Below, in pieces: positions 8,608-16,896 of a DNA stretch of 22,237 bases. The DNA lies in NCBI GenBank assembly GCA_937915475.1, contig CALGIR010000331.1:1-22237 (forward strand). Direction: 5' to 3'. The position numbers and the translations under genes were made by a program. Below the pieces are notes generated by a model. The model was not told the origin of the DNA. It did not search any database and was given only the letters and a program-made list of their open reading frames with translations. Source of the DNA: an uncultured Bacteroidales bacterium (lineage in GTDB: Bacteria > Bacteroidota > Bacteroidia > Bacteroidales > Tenuifilaceae). Position 1 is the stretch's first letter. Each line of letters opens with the position of its first letter.

Positions 8608-10824
8608 ATGTATATATTAAAAAATAAAAACGTGAATCTGAAATCTTTTTTGCTCAGCCTTGTATTACTCTTTTCATTTTTCCTAACTAAAGCACAAACA
8701 GTACAGGAAGAAAGAGACAGCATTCTAACTCAACTAGAAAGTGCAAATCCGGCACAGAAGGTATTGCTATACGATTCCGTTTCAAGGTTGTACTGGAGCA
8801 ACCATCCAGACTCGAGCCTTTATTATGCACAACTTGCCTTTAAATACGCTCAAAAAACTCGCAATGACTTGAGTATTGCCGAAGCATATAATACCCTTGG
8901 GAATGCATATGCAGGAATGGACAAAAACAACGAAGCCCTTGACAACTACAAAAAATCACTATCCCTTCGAAAAGCAGCTGGTGATATGCTAAAGGTTTCC
9001 TACTCATTAAATAATATGGGTCTCATTTATATCGACCAAAAAAAGTATTCAGAGGCAATAAATGCATATAAAGAGGGTGTTGCCATTTGTAATGAGCTAA
9101 ACGAATACCACGATGAGGCTCTAATGCAAATGAGTATTGCTGAAACCTACAGAACTATAAACTATAAGACCAATGCTCTTGAATATGCAATTAAAGCAGC
9201 TAGTTTGTTCATCCATATAAATAATAAAAGAGGATTAGCCCGCACTTTTAACTTCATAGGAAATATTCATAAAGACCTAAACAACAACAGCCTTGCCCTA
9301 GAGTACTTTACAAAAGCCAACCAACTTTACAACGAATTGAATAACCAATACGGGATCTCAACAACCACCAATAATTTAGGAATCATATATGATGAAATGG
9401 GCCAAAGTGATAAGGCTTTAGCTTATTATCAGCAGTTTTTACAAATGGCCATTGACAATGATAATATCCCATCGCAAGGAATAGCCCACAACAACATTGG
9501 TTTCATTTACGCAAAAACTAAACATTATCAAAAAGCGCTTGATGCTTATTTAAAATCGCTGTCCATTAGTCAAAAGTCGAATGATTCGCTGAGCATCATG
9601 AATACCAACAACAATATTGCTTCGGTTTATTTATATATGGAGAATACGATTAAAGCAGAAAGCTATGTGAATACTGCACTTAAGTATACACCAAGAAATA
9701 AAAATCTTTTTTTCCTTGCAGAAAGCCACGAAATACTCAGCAAGGTTTATGCTGCTAAGGGCAACTTTAGAAAAGCGTTCCATCACCAATCAATTAATGG
9801 AGAGATAAAGGATAGCCTCTTTAGTATGAAAACAAACGAGCAGATAGTTGAGATGCAGGTGAGATTTGAAACAGAGAGTAAAGAGAAGGAAATTGAACTA
9901 CTAAAGAAAAACGATGAAATTAAGAATTTAGAGTTGCAAAGACAAAAAAATGTAAACTTCCTCTGGATTGGTCTTACAATACTTTTAGTGGGACTTGGAG
10001 TACTGGGCTATTTCAACCTTCAACAAAAGAAGACCAGCAATAAACTACTGCAAGAAAAAAATCAGCAACTGAAATTTACCAATAAAAAACTTATTGAATC
10101 GGAGGAGCACCTTACGGAACTTAATGCAACAAAAGATAGATTTTTTACAATTATTGCGCACGACCTAAAAAACCCGTTCAATGCTTTGTTAGGTTTTAGC
10201 GAGTTGCTACTTAACAATTTTGTCAAGTATAGCAAGGAGCAAAGCGAAGAGATAATCAAAACAATTTTCGACACTTCTCAAAGTTTATACAAACTCCTAG
10301 AAAATTTGTTACAATGGTCTAGGTCTCAAACTGGGGGCATTACATATAACCCTGAACTATTTCCGATAAACAAACAGGTTAGGCAGGAAATGGAGTTGCT
10401 AAGCCATCTATCTGAAAAAAAGAATCTGAAAATTGTAAATAGAGTTGAAGAGTCAGTTGTTGTTTATGCAGATGTTGACCTCGTCTCAATAATCATTAGA
10501 AACCTGCTAAGCAATGCAATAAAATTTAGTAATCCTCAAGGGAAGATAAAAATTACAGCTGTAGAAGAAAATAGTATGGTAGCAATTAATGTTGCCGATT
10601 CTGGTATTGGCATGGGTAAACAGGAAATCAACAAACTTTTCAGGGTTGACGAATCATTTTCAACCAAAGGAACTGCTAACGAAGAGGGAACTGGCCTTGG
10701 CCTTATTCTTTGTAAAGAATTTACTAAAAAAAATGGGGGCAAAATCTATGTGAATAGTCAAAAGGGCTCTGGTAGCACATTTACCTTTACGCTCCCCATA
10801 AGTAAAAGCGGAATAAATGCATAA
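8608..10824 (+). CDS. TPR-containing sensor histidine kinase 1
   Basis: A 738-residue membrane sensor kinase. A signal sequence or first membrane segment (about 11-29) leads to a periplasmic sensor of about seven TPR units spaced 40 residues apart (about 91-364), a charged helix that is probably a coiled coil (about 405-448), a transmembrane helix (about 450-470) and a cytoplasmic coiled coil. In the kinase core, H518 in IIAHDLKNPF is the phospho-acceptor, the N box is RNLLSNAIKF with N636, the G1 box is ADSGIGMG with D664, and the G2 box is GTGLGL (694-699). The protein ends after the ATPase domain, so it has no receiver domain, and no response regulator gene lies nearby. It starts 21 nt after xseA and ends 28 nt before its paralogue, so all are probably one transcript. 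The signal sensed is not visible; TPRs suggest a protein or peptide ligand. Confidence 0.93.
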   Translation: MYILKNKNVNLKSFLLSLVLLFSFFLTKAQTVQEERDSILTQLESANPAQKVLLYDSVSRLYWSNHPDSSLYYAQLAFKYAQKTRNDLSIAEAYNTLGNAYAGMDKNNEALDNYKKSLSLRKAAGDMLKVSYSLNNMGLIYIDQKKYSEAINAYKEGVAICNELNEYHDEALMQMSIAETYRTINYKTNALEYAIKAASLFIHINNKRGLARTFNFIGNIHKDLNNNSLALEYFTKANQLYNELNNQYGISTTTNNLGIIYDEMGQSDKALAYYQQFLQMAIDNDNIPSQGIAHNNIGFIYAKTKHYQKALDAYLKSLSISQKSNDSLSIMNTNNNIASVYLYMENTIKAESYVNTALKYTPRNKNLFFLAESHEILSKVYAAKGNFRKAFHHQSINGEIKDSLFSMKTNEQIVEMQVRFETESKEKEIELLKKNDEIKNLELQRQKNVNFLWIGLTILLVGLGVLGYFNLQQKKTSNKLLQEKNQQLKFTNKKLIESEEHLTELNATKDRFFTIIAHDLKNPFNALLGFSELLLNNFVKYSKEQSEEIIKTIFDTSQSLYKLLENLLQWSRSQTGGITYNPELFPINKQVRQEMELLSHLSEKKNLKIVNRVEESVVVYADVDLVSIIIRNLLSNAIKFSNPQGKIKITAVEENSMVAINVADSGIGMGKQEINKLFRVDESFSTKGTANEEGTGLGLILCKEFTKKNGGKIYVNSQKGSGSTFTFTLPISKSGINA

Positions 10825-10852
10825 ATTCGTACTTAATTAGCCCCTATAACCT

Positions 10853-11497
10853 ATGGCAAAAATTATTTTAAAAATCAGTGTAACTAAACTCCTCCTTATA
10901 TTAGTAATAGCCCAACCTTCATTGGGTTTTATAAACCTACAAACAACAATACAAGAAGATACGGTAAGCACCATAAATAAGTTTGTAATTGAGAATCCGC
11001 ATAAAGCCATTCATCTTATCAACAGTATAGCTACAATTACCAATTCAGATACAATTGCACTAATTGGTGCGCTTAAAGCTAAAGCGTACCTAACACTAGG
11101 CATTCTCGATTCAGCAAAGTTTCAAATAGATTCGCTTGCTACTACGGGTAACCTAGTTCTGGAAAACTCATTATTTGAGATTGTAAATATTCGAGTTCAG
11201 TACCATATGGCAACAGGTAACTATGCCACTTCACTTCAGGAAATAAACCACCAATTAAAGCAGAATCCACTTAAAATTAGCAAAAAGTTAAACGCAAAAC
11301 TCACAATCCTTAAGGCTAAAGTTTTTGAGCATCAGAAACAGTATCCTGAAGCGCTTTCCGTTCTTGAAAAGGGATTACAAAACTTTGAGAGTCTTAACAA
11401 TATTGAAATTAATGCTCTATTCTACCGAAATATCGCATTAATTTCAATATTCGAGTGCCAACGAATGGTACTCCAAAGCACTAGAGAACTATGCTGA
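10853..11497 (+). CDS. N-terminal fragment of kinase 2
   Basis: The 214-codon open frame holds the start of kinase 2: a signal sequence or membrane segment (about residues 5-27, LLLILVIAQPSLGF) followed by divergent helical repeats such as ALIGALKAKAYLTLGILDSA and KVFEHQKQYPEALSVLEKGL. The last 17 or so residues, from about 11447 on, are out-of-frame sequence with no repeat character. Translated alone it would give a short exported TPR-like protein without kinase function. Confidence 0.6.
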   Translation: MAKIILKISVTKLLLILVIAQPSLGFINLQTTIQEDTVSTINKFVIENPHKAIHLINSIATITNSDTIALIGALKAKAYLTLGILDSAKFQIDSLATTGNLVLENSLFEIVNIRVQYHMATGNYATSLQEINHQLKQNPLKISKKLNAKLTILKAKVFEHQKQYPEALSVLEKGLQNFESLNNIEINALFYRNIALISIFECQRMVLQSTRELC

Positions 11498-11657
11498 GTT
11501 AAATGATACGCTTAGCCAAATTATTCAACTTAAAAACATCAGCTTAGCCAACAGAGGGTTAAGCCAATTTGATAAGGCAAATGCATATTTACAACGAGCC
11601 CAAAGTTTAGCCATTGCAATAGATAGACCCGATGAACTTGCCGATATCTACAATTTA

Positions 11658-13682
11658 ATGGGAAGCCTAAGGTTAAGATCGGGTAAACTATCCGAAGCAC
11701 TTGAATATTATGAGCAAAGTTTAATACTCAGGGAAGACCTTGAACTGCTGTCTAGTGTTGCATCAACAATTGAAAATATTTCACGAGTACAGCGTGATTT
11801 GGGCGAATTTGATAATGCCACCAATAATTTATTAAGGGTTATCCAGATTAGACAAGGGTTAAACGATTTACAAAGCCTTGCATCGGCATATAACGAAATG
11901 GGCAATTTAAACTCCCAAAAAGGAAACTTTGCCGATGCCCTTATGAATTACCTCACATCGCTAAAAATTAGACAAGAGGCAAATCTCACCGAAGATATTG
12001 CTCGTTCGCTTACAAACATAGGGCTTACGTATCGAAAAGTTGGCTCGTTCTCAAATGCATTGAACTATCTAGAGCAAGCCATTGAGCTAATTGATAAAAG
12101 CGGCGATCCGCTTAGCCAAGCATATGTTTATATACACCATGGCAATACTCTACGTGATGTTAATAGATCAGAAGAGGCAATACAGAGCTACTCCATGGCT
12201 CTAAAACTGCGAGAACATACAGGGAATAAACAGGCCATAGCTCAGGCATACAAAAGCCTGGCTTATGCATATGCCGATATAAAAGAATTCGGCGAAGCCA
12301 GAGAACTTCTGAATAATGCGCTACGCATAACAAAGGAGATTGGTGATGAAACGCGAACCGCAGATATTTATAATGAGCTGGGAAATCTCGCCCAACAAAT
12401 GGGCGAATATGAAGAGTCTATTGGGTACTTTCAGCTTGCATCAACCCTCTATGCAAAGCATTTCAATCTGGATAAAAGAGCGCTTTGTATTCGTAAAATA
12501 GGTGAAGTTCAAACAGCACTTGGGCAATATCAGAATGCATTTATACACCTTGAACTTGCACTAAATCTGGCCAGCAAAACCAACAACCCTAAACTCAAAG
12601 AGCTCACGTTTTTAGCTTTGTACAACTATCACTTACAAAAGGGTGAGTACAAAGAAGCGCTTAACTTTTATACCCAACACATAAGCCTAAGCGATAGCCT
12701 TAAAAACCTGAACAAACAGGAGACAATTTGGCAAGCAAGCCTTGACCTTGAACTCAACAAAAAGGTTGAAAAGATAAAACAGATTGAAGGTGAGATTGAG
12801 TCACTACGAACCGAAGCAGAGCTAAAATCGGTACAACTTGAGCAGCAAAGACTTTACCGTAAGTTCATCAATTTGATACTGATTTTTGTAGTTGTAATAG
12901 CGGTTGGAAGCATATACGGATACATTGTTATCCGAAGGAAAAATAAGCACCTTGGCGAAGCAAATGAAAAACTTTCACAATCGGAAAAAAATCTAAAAAC
13001 ATTGGTTCAAACAAAGGATAAACTTTTTTCGATAATTGCACACGACCTGCGTAGCCCCTTTACTGCATTGCTTGGCCTTACAGAGGTGCTGGCAAAACAA
13101 GAACTTAATCCACAGGAGGTTTCAGAATTTGGTCAGCACCTGCATGAATCGTCACAAAAACTACTAACCCTTATCGATAACCTTCTACAATGGTCGCGAA
13201 GCCAAACTGGTAAAATTAAACTTGAACCTAAAGAGATAAACCTTCGGAAATTAATTGAGGAGGTTGTTACCCTCCAACATATTCAAGCCAAAGCTAAAAA
13301 AATTAGTATATATGTGAATATTGATGAGAATCAAACCCTAACTGTTGATTACGCCACCCTAGCTACTGTTATTAGAAATTTATTGTCTAACGCCGTTAAA
13401 TTTACCCCCGATAGTGGCTCAATATCCATAGGCGCAACCACGGGCATTAAAACCACAACCATTTCCATCACCGATACCGGTGTTGGCATGGAGCCAGAAG
13501 AAGTGAAAAAGTTGTTTAGAATTGAAGATAGTTTTTCGAAACAGGGAACCAATCAAGAGGTTGGAACTGGTTTAGGACTGATTATTTGCAAAGAATTTAT
13601 TGAGATGAACGGCGGAAAAATTAGTGTATCCAGCAAACAAGAAATGGGAACAACATTTACCATAACCCTTCCAAATTCATAA
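11658..13682 (+). CDS. C-terminal fragment of kinase 2 (TPR, membrane helix, kinase core)
   Basis: From the first ATG of the second frame this part is 674 residues, although homologous coding sequence extends upstream to about 11450. It holds about eight TPRs at 40-residue spacing (about 1-348), a charged coiled coil (about 365-400), one transmembrane helix (about 402-424) and a full kinase core: H462 in IIAHDLRSPF, N578 in RNLLSNAVKF, D606 in TDTGVGM and GTGLGL (636-641). Beginning here, the protein would lack the signal peptide, so the TPR domain could not be placed in the periplasm properly. It shares the unusual NLLQWSRSQTG block with kinase 1, consistent with tandem duplication. The stop lies 18 nt before xseB. 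Confidence 0.75.
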   Translation: MGSLRLRSGKLSEALEYYEQSLILREDLELLSSVASTIENISRVQRDLGEFDNATNNLLRVIQIRQGLNDLQSLASAYNEMGNLNSQKGNFADALMNYLTSLKIRQEANLTEDIARSLTNIGLTYRKVGSFSNALNYLEQAIELIDKSGDPLSQAYVYIHHGNTLRDVNRSEEAIQSYSMALKLREHTGNKQAIAQAYKSLAYAYADIKEFGEARELLNNALRITKEIGDETRTADIYNELGNLAQQMGEYEESIGYFQLASTLYAKHFNLDKRALCIRKIGEVQTALGQYQNAFIHLELALNLASKTNNPKLKELTFLALYNYHLQKGEYKEALNFYTQHISLSDSLKNLNKQETIWQASLDLELNKKVEKIKQIEGEIESLRTEAELKSVQLEQQRLYRKFINLILIFVVVIAVGSIYGYIVIRRKNKHLGEANEKLSQSEKNLKTLVQTKDKLFSIIAHDLRSPFTALLGLTEVLAKQELNPQEVSEFGQHLHESSQKLLTLIDNLLQWSRSQTGKIKLEPKEINLRKLIEEVVTLQHIQAKAKKISIYVNIDENQTLTVDYATLATVIRNLLSNAVKFTPDSGSISIGATTGIKTTTISITDTGVGMEPEEVKKLFRIEDSFSKQGTNQEVGTGLGLIICKEFIEMNGGKISVSSKQEMGTTFTITLPNS

Positions 13683-13700
13683 CCCAAAAAAATATATTCC

Positions 13701-13904
13701 ATGGCTAAAAAGAGTATAACATATGCTGAGGCAATAGCAGAGATTGAAGATATTGTTGAAAAAATTGAGAGCAATGAACTGGATATTGATAATCTGACTC
13801 AAGACGTAAAAAGAGTTTCAGAGTTGATAAAATTCTGCAAAGCCAAACTAAGAGAAACGGAGCTAGAGGTTGAGAATATCCTTAAAGACTTTGATGAGGA
13901 ATAA
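13701..13904 (+). CDS. xseB: Exodeoxyribonuclease VII small subunit
   Basis: At 67 residues this is the all-helical small subunit that coats the XseA arm. The family pattern is visible: ITYAEAIAEIEDIVEKIES, then NELDIDNLTQDVKRVSELI, then FCKAKLRETELEVENIL, with an acidic tail FDEE. It begins 18 nt after the kinase 2 stop and is the last gene of the plus-strand unit. XseB is needed for exonuclease VII stability and activity in studied bacteria, so correct expression of xseB here probably depends on readthrough past two long kinase genes or on a promoter within them. Confidence 0.95.
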   Translation: MAKKSITYAEAIAEIEDIVEKIESNELDIDNLTQDVKRVSELIKFCKAKLRETELEVENILKDFDEE

Positions 13905-13906
13905 AA

Positions 13907-13931
13907 AAGGCGCACGATAAACATGCGCCTT
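13907..13931 (-). terminator. Intrinsic terminator between xseB and the aspartase gene
   Basis: AAGGCGCA and TGCGCCTT form an 8-bp GC-rich stem around a 9-nt loop. Read on the minus strand, the stem is followed by TTTTTTATT, making a classical terminator for the aspartase gene, whose stop is 23 nt away. On the plus strand it follows the xseB stop almost directly but has only a weak T-run. Confidence 0.85.
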
Positions 13932-13953
13932 CTCCCTATTCAAAATTCTTTCC

Positions 13954-15813
13954 TTACAACACAAACTTCCCTGGTTTTATCATATTTTCAGGAGCTAATG
14001 CCCTTTCAAGCTGCTCCTTGGTAAGCAATTTTTCTTCAAGCACTAAATCATATACGCTCTTGCCTGTTTCGAGGGCTAATTTAGCTATTCGGTTTGATTT
14101 TTCGTACCCAATAATTGGGTTAAGAGCGGTTATTAAACCAATGCTATGGTGCACAAGATTACGGCAATGCTCCTCGTTTGCAGTTATTCCATCAATACAC
14201 CTATACTTAAGAGTATTCATACCGTTTTTAAGCATCTCTATCGACTCAAATATACTTTGTACCATTACTGGCTCAAATACGTTTAACTCAAGTTGTCCGC
14301 CTTCGGCCGCAATTGTAACGGTTAAGTCGTTACCAATAACCTTAAATGCTATCTGATTTACTACCTCTGGAATAACGGGGTTAACCTTACCTGGCATTAT
14401 TGACGAACCAGGCTGCATAGCAGGTAGGTTAATCTCGTTAATACCTGTTCTCGGTCCAGATGAGAGTAACCTCAAATCGTTACATATTTTAGATAGTTTA
14501 ACAGCTAATCTTTTAACCGCCGAAGAGTACATTACAAAAGCACCCGTGTCCTGAGTTGCTTCTACAAGGTTTCCAGCAAGCACAACATCTATACCTGAAA
14601 TGCGCTTTAGGTGGGCCATAACTTTGCCCGAATAATCAGGGTCAGAGTTAATACCTGTTCCAATGGCTGTGGCACCCATATTCACCTCGAGGAAAAGTTC
14701 TGCATTAGAATTCAGTCGTAAAATTTCTTCGCTAAGGGTAACCGCATAAGCCTCAAATGACTGCCCTAGTGTCATTGGAACTGCATCCTGCAGCTGGGTA
14801 CGACCCATTTTAATGACATGAGAAAATTCCTTTGCTTTTTTGCGAAACGAATCAACCAATGTTTGCAGGACTTCAACCAACTTCTCGTTGGAGTGAATTA
14901 GCGCAATTTTAACTGCGGTTGGGTAAGCATCGTTTGTTGATTGTGAGAGATTTACATGGTTGTTTGGGTGACAATATTCAAATTGTCCTTTCTCGTAGCC
15001 CAATATTTCCAAAGCCCTATTGGCAATAACCTCATTTGCATTCATATTGGTTGAAGTACCAGCTCCACCCTGAATCATATCAACTACAAAATGGTTGTGA
15101 TATTTACCATTTTTAATCTCCTGGCATGCTGCAACAATGGCATCCTTAACCTCTTTCGAAAATAGGCCAAGTTCATAATTTGCTTCAGCTGCCGCCTCTT
15201 TAACTATAGCCAAGCCATCGATTATAGATGGATAGAAGTTAAGCGTAACTCCACTAATATTAAAGTTCTCGATTGCCCTTAGGGTTTGAACACCATAATA
15301 ATACTCACTCGGAACATCCCTGCTACCCAGCAAATCATGTTCTACACGAGTTTTTCCTGACTGGTATTGTGCCGCAGGATTTATCATCCGAGTATTTGCA
15401 TTGCGCATTCGCCTCGAAATAACCCGTGTAATATTTGAAAAGATTTTCAGAGTTGTTGAAGCACTCTTAGAAAACACTTCGTTGTGAAGTACCAATACTG
15501 TGGTCTTAACCATGGCTTTTGCCGAGGTTGAGTGAGGTGAATCGGTTGCCCATGAACCTTCACCTAAAAAATCGCCCTCGCCAAAGCGGGTCAGTTTAAG
15601 TTCAACACCAAAGGAGTTAGCTTTAAATAATTCTACCTCACCCTCATAAATAATGAAAATACTTTCTCGAGGGCCGTTCTCTTTAAATAAAAGTTCATTG
15701 GTCTTAAACGTACGCTGCTCAATGCAAGTTGTTAATAATTGGTACTCCTCATCATCGAAATCTCTAAAGAGTTCTATCTTTTTGAGGAAAGTGATTAAAG
15801 ATTTATTATCCAT
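13954..15813 (-). CDS. aspA: Aspartate ammonia-lyase with N-terminal cyclic-nucleotide-binding-like domain
   Basis: A 619-residue fusion. Residues about 1-140 form a CNB/Crp-type beta-barrel (LFRDFDDEEYQLL, FKENGPRESIFIIYEGEV, FGEGDFLGEGSW). Residues about 155-619 are a full-length aspartase, which converts L-aspartate to fumarate and ammonia. Aspartase motifs include QGGAGTSTNMNANEV (248-262), HVNLSQSTNDAYPT (286-299), MGRTQLQDAVPMTLGQ (336-351) and the SS loop GSSIMPGKVNP (469-479), with S470 the expected catalytic serine. In the CNB-like domain, the phosphate-binding cassette has E85, but the usual Pro-Arg is P93-H94, so the arginine that binds cyclic phosphate is absent. Canonical cAMP binding is therefore doubtful; another ligand or a purely structural role is possible. 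A fumarase-like activity is less likely given the overall aspartase pattern. The gene is monocistronic, with its own promoter and terminator. Confidence 0.93.
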   Translation of the reverse strand: MDNKSLITFLKKIELFRDFDDEEYQLLTTCIEQRTFKTNELLFKENGPRESIFIIYEGEVELFKANSFGVELKLTRFGEGDFLGEGSWATDSPHSTSAKAMVKTTVLVLHNEVFSKSASTTLKIFSNITRVISRRMRNANTRMINPAAQYQSGKTRVEHDLLGSRDVPSEYYYGVQTLRAIENFNISGVTLNFYPSIIDGLAIVKEAAAEANYELGLFSKEVKDAIVAACQEIKNGKYHNHFVVDMIQGGAGTSTNMNANEVIANRALEILGYEKGQFEYCHPNNHVNLSQSTNDAYPTAVKIALIHSNEKLVEVLQTLVDSFRKKAKEFSHVIKMGRTQLQDAVPMTLGQSFEAYAVTLSEEILRLNSNAELFLEVNMGATAIGTGINSDPDYSGKVMAHLKRISGIDVVLAGNLVEATQDTGAFVMYSSAVKRLAVKLSKICNDLRLLSSGPRTGINEINLPAMQPGSSIMPGKVNPVIPEVVNQIAFKVIGNDLTVTIAAEGGQLELNVFEPVMVQSIFESIEMLKNGMNTLKYRCIDGITANEEHCRNLVHHSIGLITALNPIIGYEKSNRIAKLALETGKSVYDLVLEEKLLTKEQLERALAPENMIKPGKFVL

Positions 15814-15857
15814 ATAGGGTTATTTTTTTATGCTTTATGCATGTTTATAATTTCTAA

Positions 15858-15889
15858 CAAAGATATTTAACATTACTGATTATTGCGAA
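15858..15889 (-). promoter_or_regulatory. Candidate promoter of the aspartase fusion gene
   Basis: On the minus strand TATCTTTG (15858-15865) matches the Bacteroidota -7 element TAnnTTTG exactly, and TTCG (15886-15889), 20 nt upstream, is one base off the -33 TTTG. The predicted start near 15851 leaves a leader of about 38 nt. Confidence 0.55.
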
Positions 15890-15933
15890 TGATTTGTAGT
15901 GATTTAAATTTTGTTTTAAAGCATTTTACAAAA

Positions 15934-15972
15934 ATAACAAGAGCGCTACTATGAAAGCAGCGCTCTTGTTAT
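15934..15972 (-). terminator. Strong intrinsic terminator of the trypsin-fold protein gene
   Basis: A perfect 14-bp stem (ATAACAAGAGCGCT with AGCGCTCTTGTTAT) closes an 11-nt loop. Read on the minus strand it ends in TTATTTTTGT, and it lies 26 nt after the stop at 15999. It also lies upstream of the aspartase promoter, insulating that gene from the trypsin-fold gene. Confidence 0.9.
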
Positions 15973-15998
15973 CTGGAAAAATGAATCGCAAATAAATC

Positions 15999-16853
15999 CT
16001 AACTCAAGCTCTCATAAAAGTCAAACTTTCCTTCAGTTTGCTTAACCTCTCTTTCCAAAATAGTGTCGCTATTGAAAAAGGATAAAATACTATCGAGCAT
16101 TACAGCGTTTGCTACACAACTTGCTGTATGCTTAAAGATTATTTTCGCCAATTGCTTCAGCTGATTCTGGTTGGCAATGAGTACCTGAACAGGGTCAATA
16201 TCACCAAGCTTAATCGATGCCTCTACTTTTTTAAGTTCAGCAAGATTACCCGCAATAATTCCCATTAATTGATTATAGGCATTGGCCGAAGGAGTGGTAC
16301 GACGAGATGTAATACCAATTACCTCAAAACTTTTGGGATCGATAAGTGGAGAACCGCTATTGCCGTAGTTCAGCATTCCGTCGTATTGGATAAACCTAAC
16401 ACCCTCTTTATTAGCAAAAACTGAAGATATTATTCCAGTTTTAAGACCTAGGTTTGAATAACCATGATTAAACGATAGTGCAGCCACCGAAGTACCAATG
16501 GTAAAATTATGTCGAGCACTAAGTTTAAGACCTGGAATACTCTGAAATTCTGGGAGATTAATGTTAAATACAGCATAATGTCCAGAGTTGTTTACAACAC
16601 CAATACGCATCTCGTTAATAAACTCTGCATATGGAATGCGCATTTCAGCGGTAATAGTGTTAGCGTCAGAATCAACAAAAACAATTTCAACCTTAAAAGC
16701 TTTTTCAACACAAAAGGCATACTGGCTTGTAATTAAACAATTGTTTACCTTAAAGCCCGTTAGCGAATCAACTGTAATTCCTCTTTCATTCAAAAACCTA
16801 AGCTGGCAAACAGATGCATGGCACGACTTCCAAAGATTACTAAACATAAGCAT
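15999..16853 (-). CDS. Trypsin-fold protein lacking catalytic His and Asp (probable pseudoprotease)
   Basis: Residues about 10-190 follow the layout of trypsin/HtrA-like serine proteases: ASVCQLRFLNERG and TGFKVNNCLITSQYAF (first barrel), MRIGVVNNSGHYAVFNI, then IGTSVAALSFNHG, LKTGIISSVF and FIQYDGMLNYGNSGSPLID (second barrel). The nucleophile motif GNSGSP is intact at S166. Where active enzymes have T-A-x-H-V/C, this one has T-S-Q-Y-A (Y45), and where they have D-x-A-V/L-L it has H-Y-A-V-F (H92), so two triad residues appear missing. About 95 mostly helical residues follow and fit no known domain to me. An ATG at 16925 would add 24 residues that overlap the upstream micro-ORF. The ATG at 16853 (or 16847) is preferred, although no ribosome site marks it. 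It is cytoplasmic by appearance and divergent from a STAND NTPase, suggesting a regulatory or binding role rather than proteolysis. Confidence 0.7.
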   Translation of the reverse strand: MLMFSNLWKSCHASVCQLRFLNERGITVDSLTGFKVNNCLITSQYAFCVEKAFKVEIVFVDSDANTITAEMRIPYAEFINEMRIGVVNNSGHYAVFNINLPEFQSIPGLKLSARHNFTIGTSVAALSFNHGYSNLGLKTGIISSVFANKEGVRFIQYDGMLNYGNSGSPLIDPKSFEVIGITSRRTTPSANAYNQLMGIIAGNLAELKKVEASIKLGDIDPVQVLIANQNQLKQLAKIIFKHTASCVANAVMLDSILSFFNSDTILEREVKQTEGKFDFYESLS

Positions 16854-16896
16854 AAGAGATAAGGTGTATTTGGTGTGTGGGTAATAATAAAAACAA

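Larger units (their letters stand above)
10853..13682 (+). pseudogene. TPR-containing sensor histidine kinase 2, interrupted by a frameshift
   Basis: Two frames carry a single protein of about 942 residues, a paralogue of the kinase just upstream. The first frame is open from 10853 to the TGA at 11495-11497, but it loses TPR character after about 11450. The frame of the C-terminal part is open from 11442 onward and reads a good TPR helix (NEWYSKALENYAEL) from 11460. The whole span is one base longer than a multiple of three, so one extra base, or two missing bases, lies at about 11441-11458. No long homopolymer or recognised slippery site is there. Reading across gives signal peptide, TPRs, transmembrane helix, HisKA and ATPase domain in the same order as kinase 1. 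It may be a recent pseudogene or a sequencing error. The reading frame downstream is otherwise intact, which argues against old decay. Confidence 0.85.

Noticed and set aside
8400..8723. Minus-strand 107-codon open frame across the xseA/kinase 1 junction
   Set aside because: It is antisense to two confident genes, and its hydrophobic stretches mirror the kinase signal sequence.
11441..11497. Programmed ribosomal frameshift to express full-length kinase 2
   Set aside because: No slippery heptamer, no Shine-Dalgarno-like stimulator, no stop codon at the shift point and no obvious downstream hairpin. A mutation or sequencing error is simpler.
8587..13700. Mobile element carrying the two kinases into the xse locus
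   Set aside because: No transposase, terminal inverted repeat, target-site duplication or change in base composition is visible at either junction.
14018..14356. Plus-strand 112-codon frame
   Set aside because: It is antisense to the conserved C-terminal half of the aspartase domain, with no start signal.
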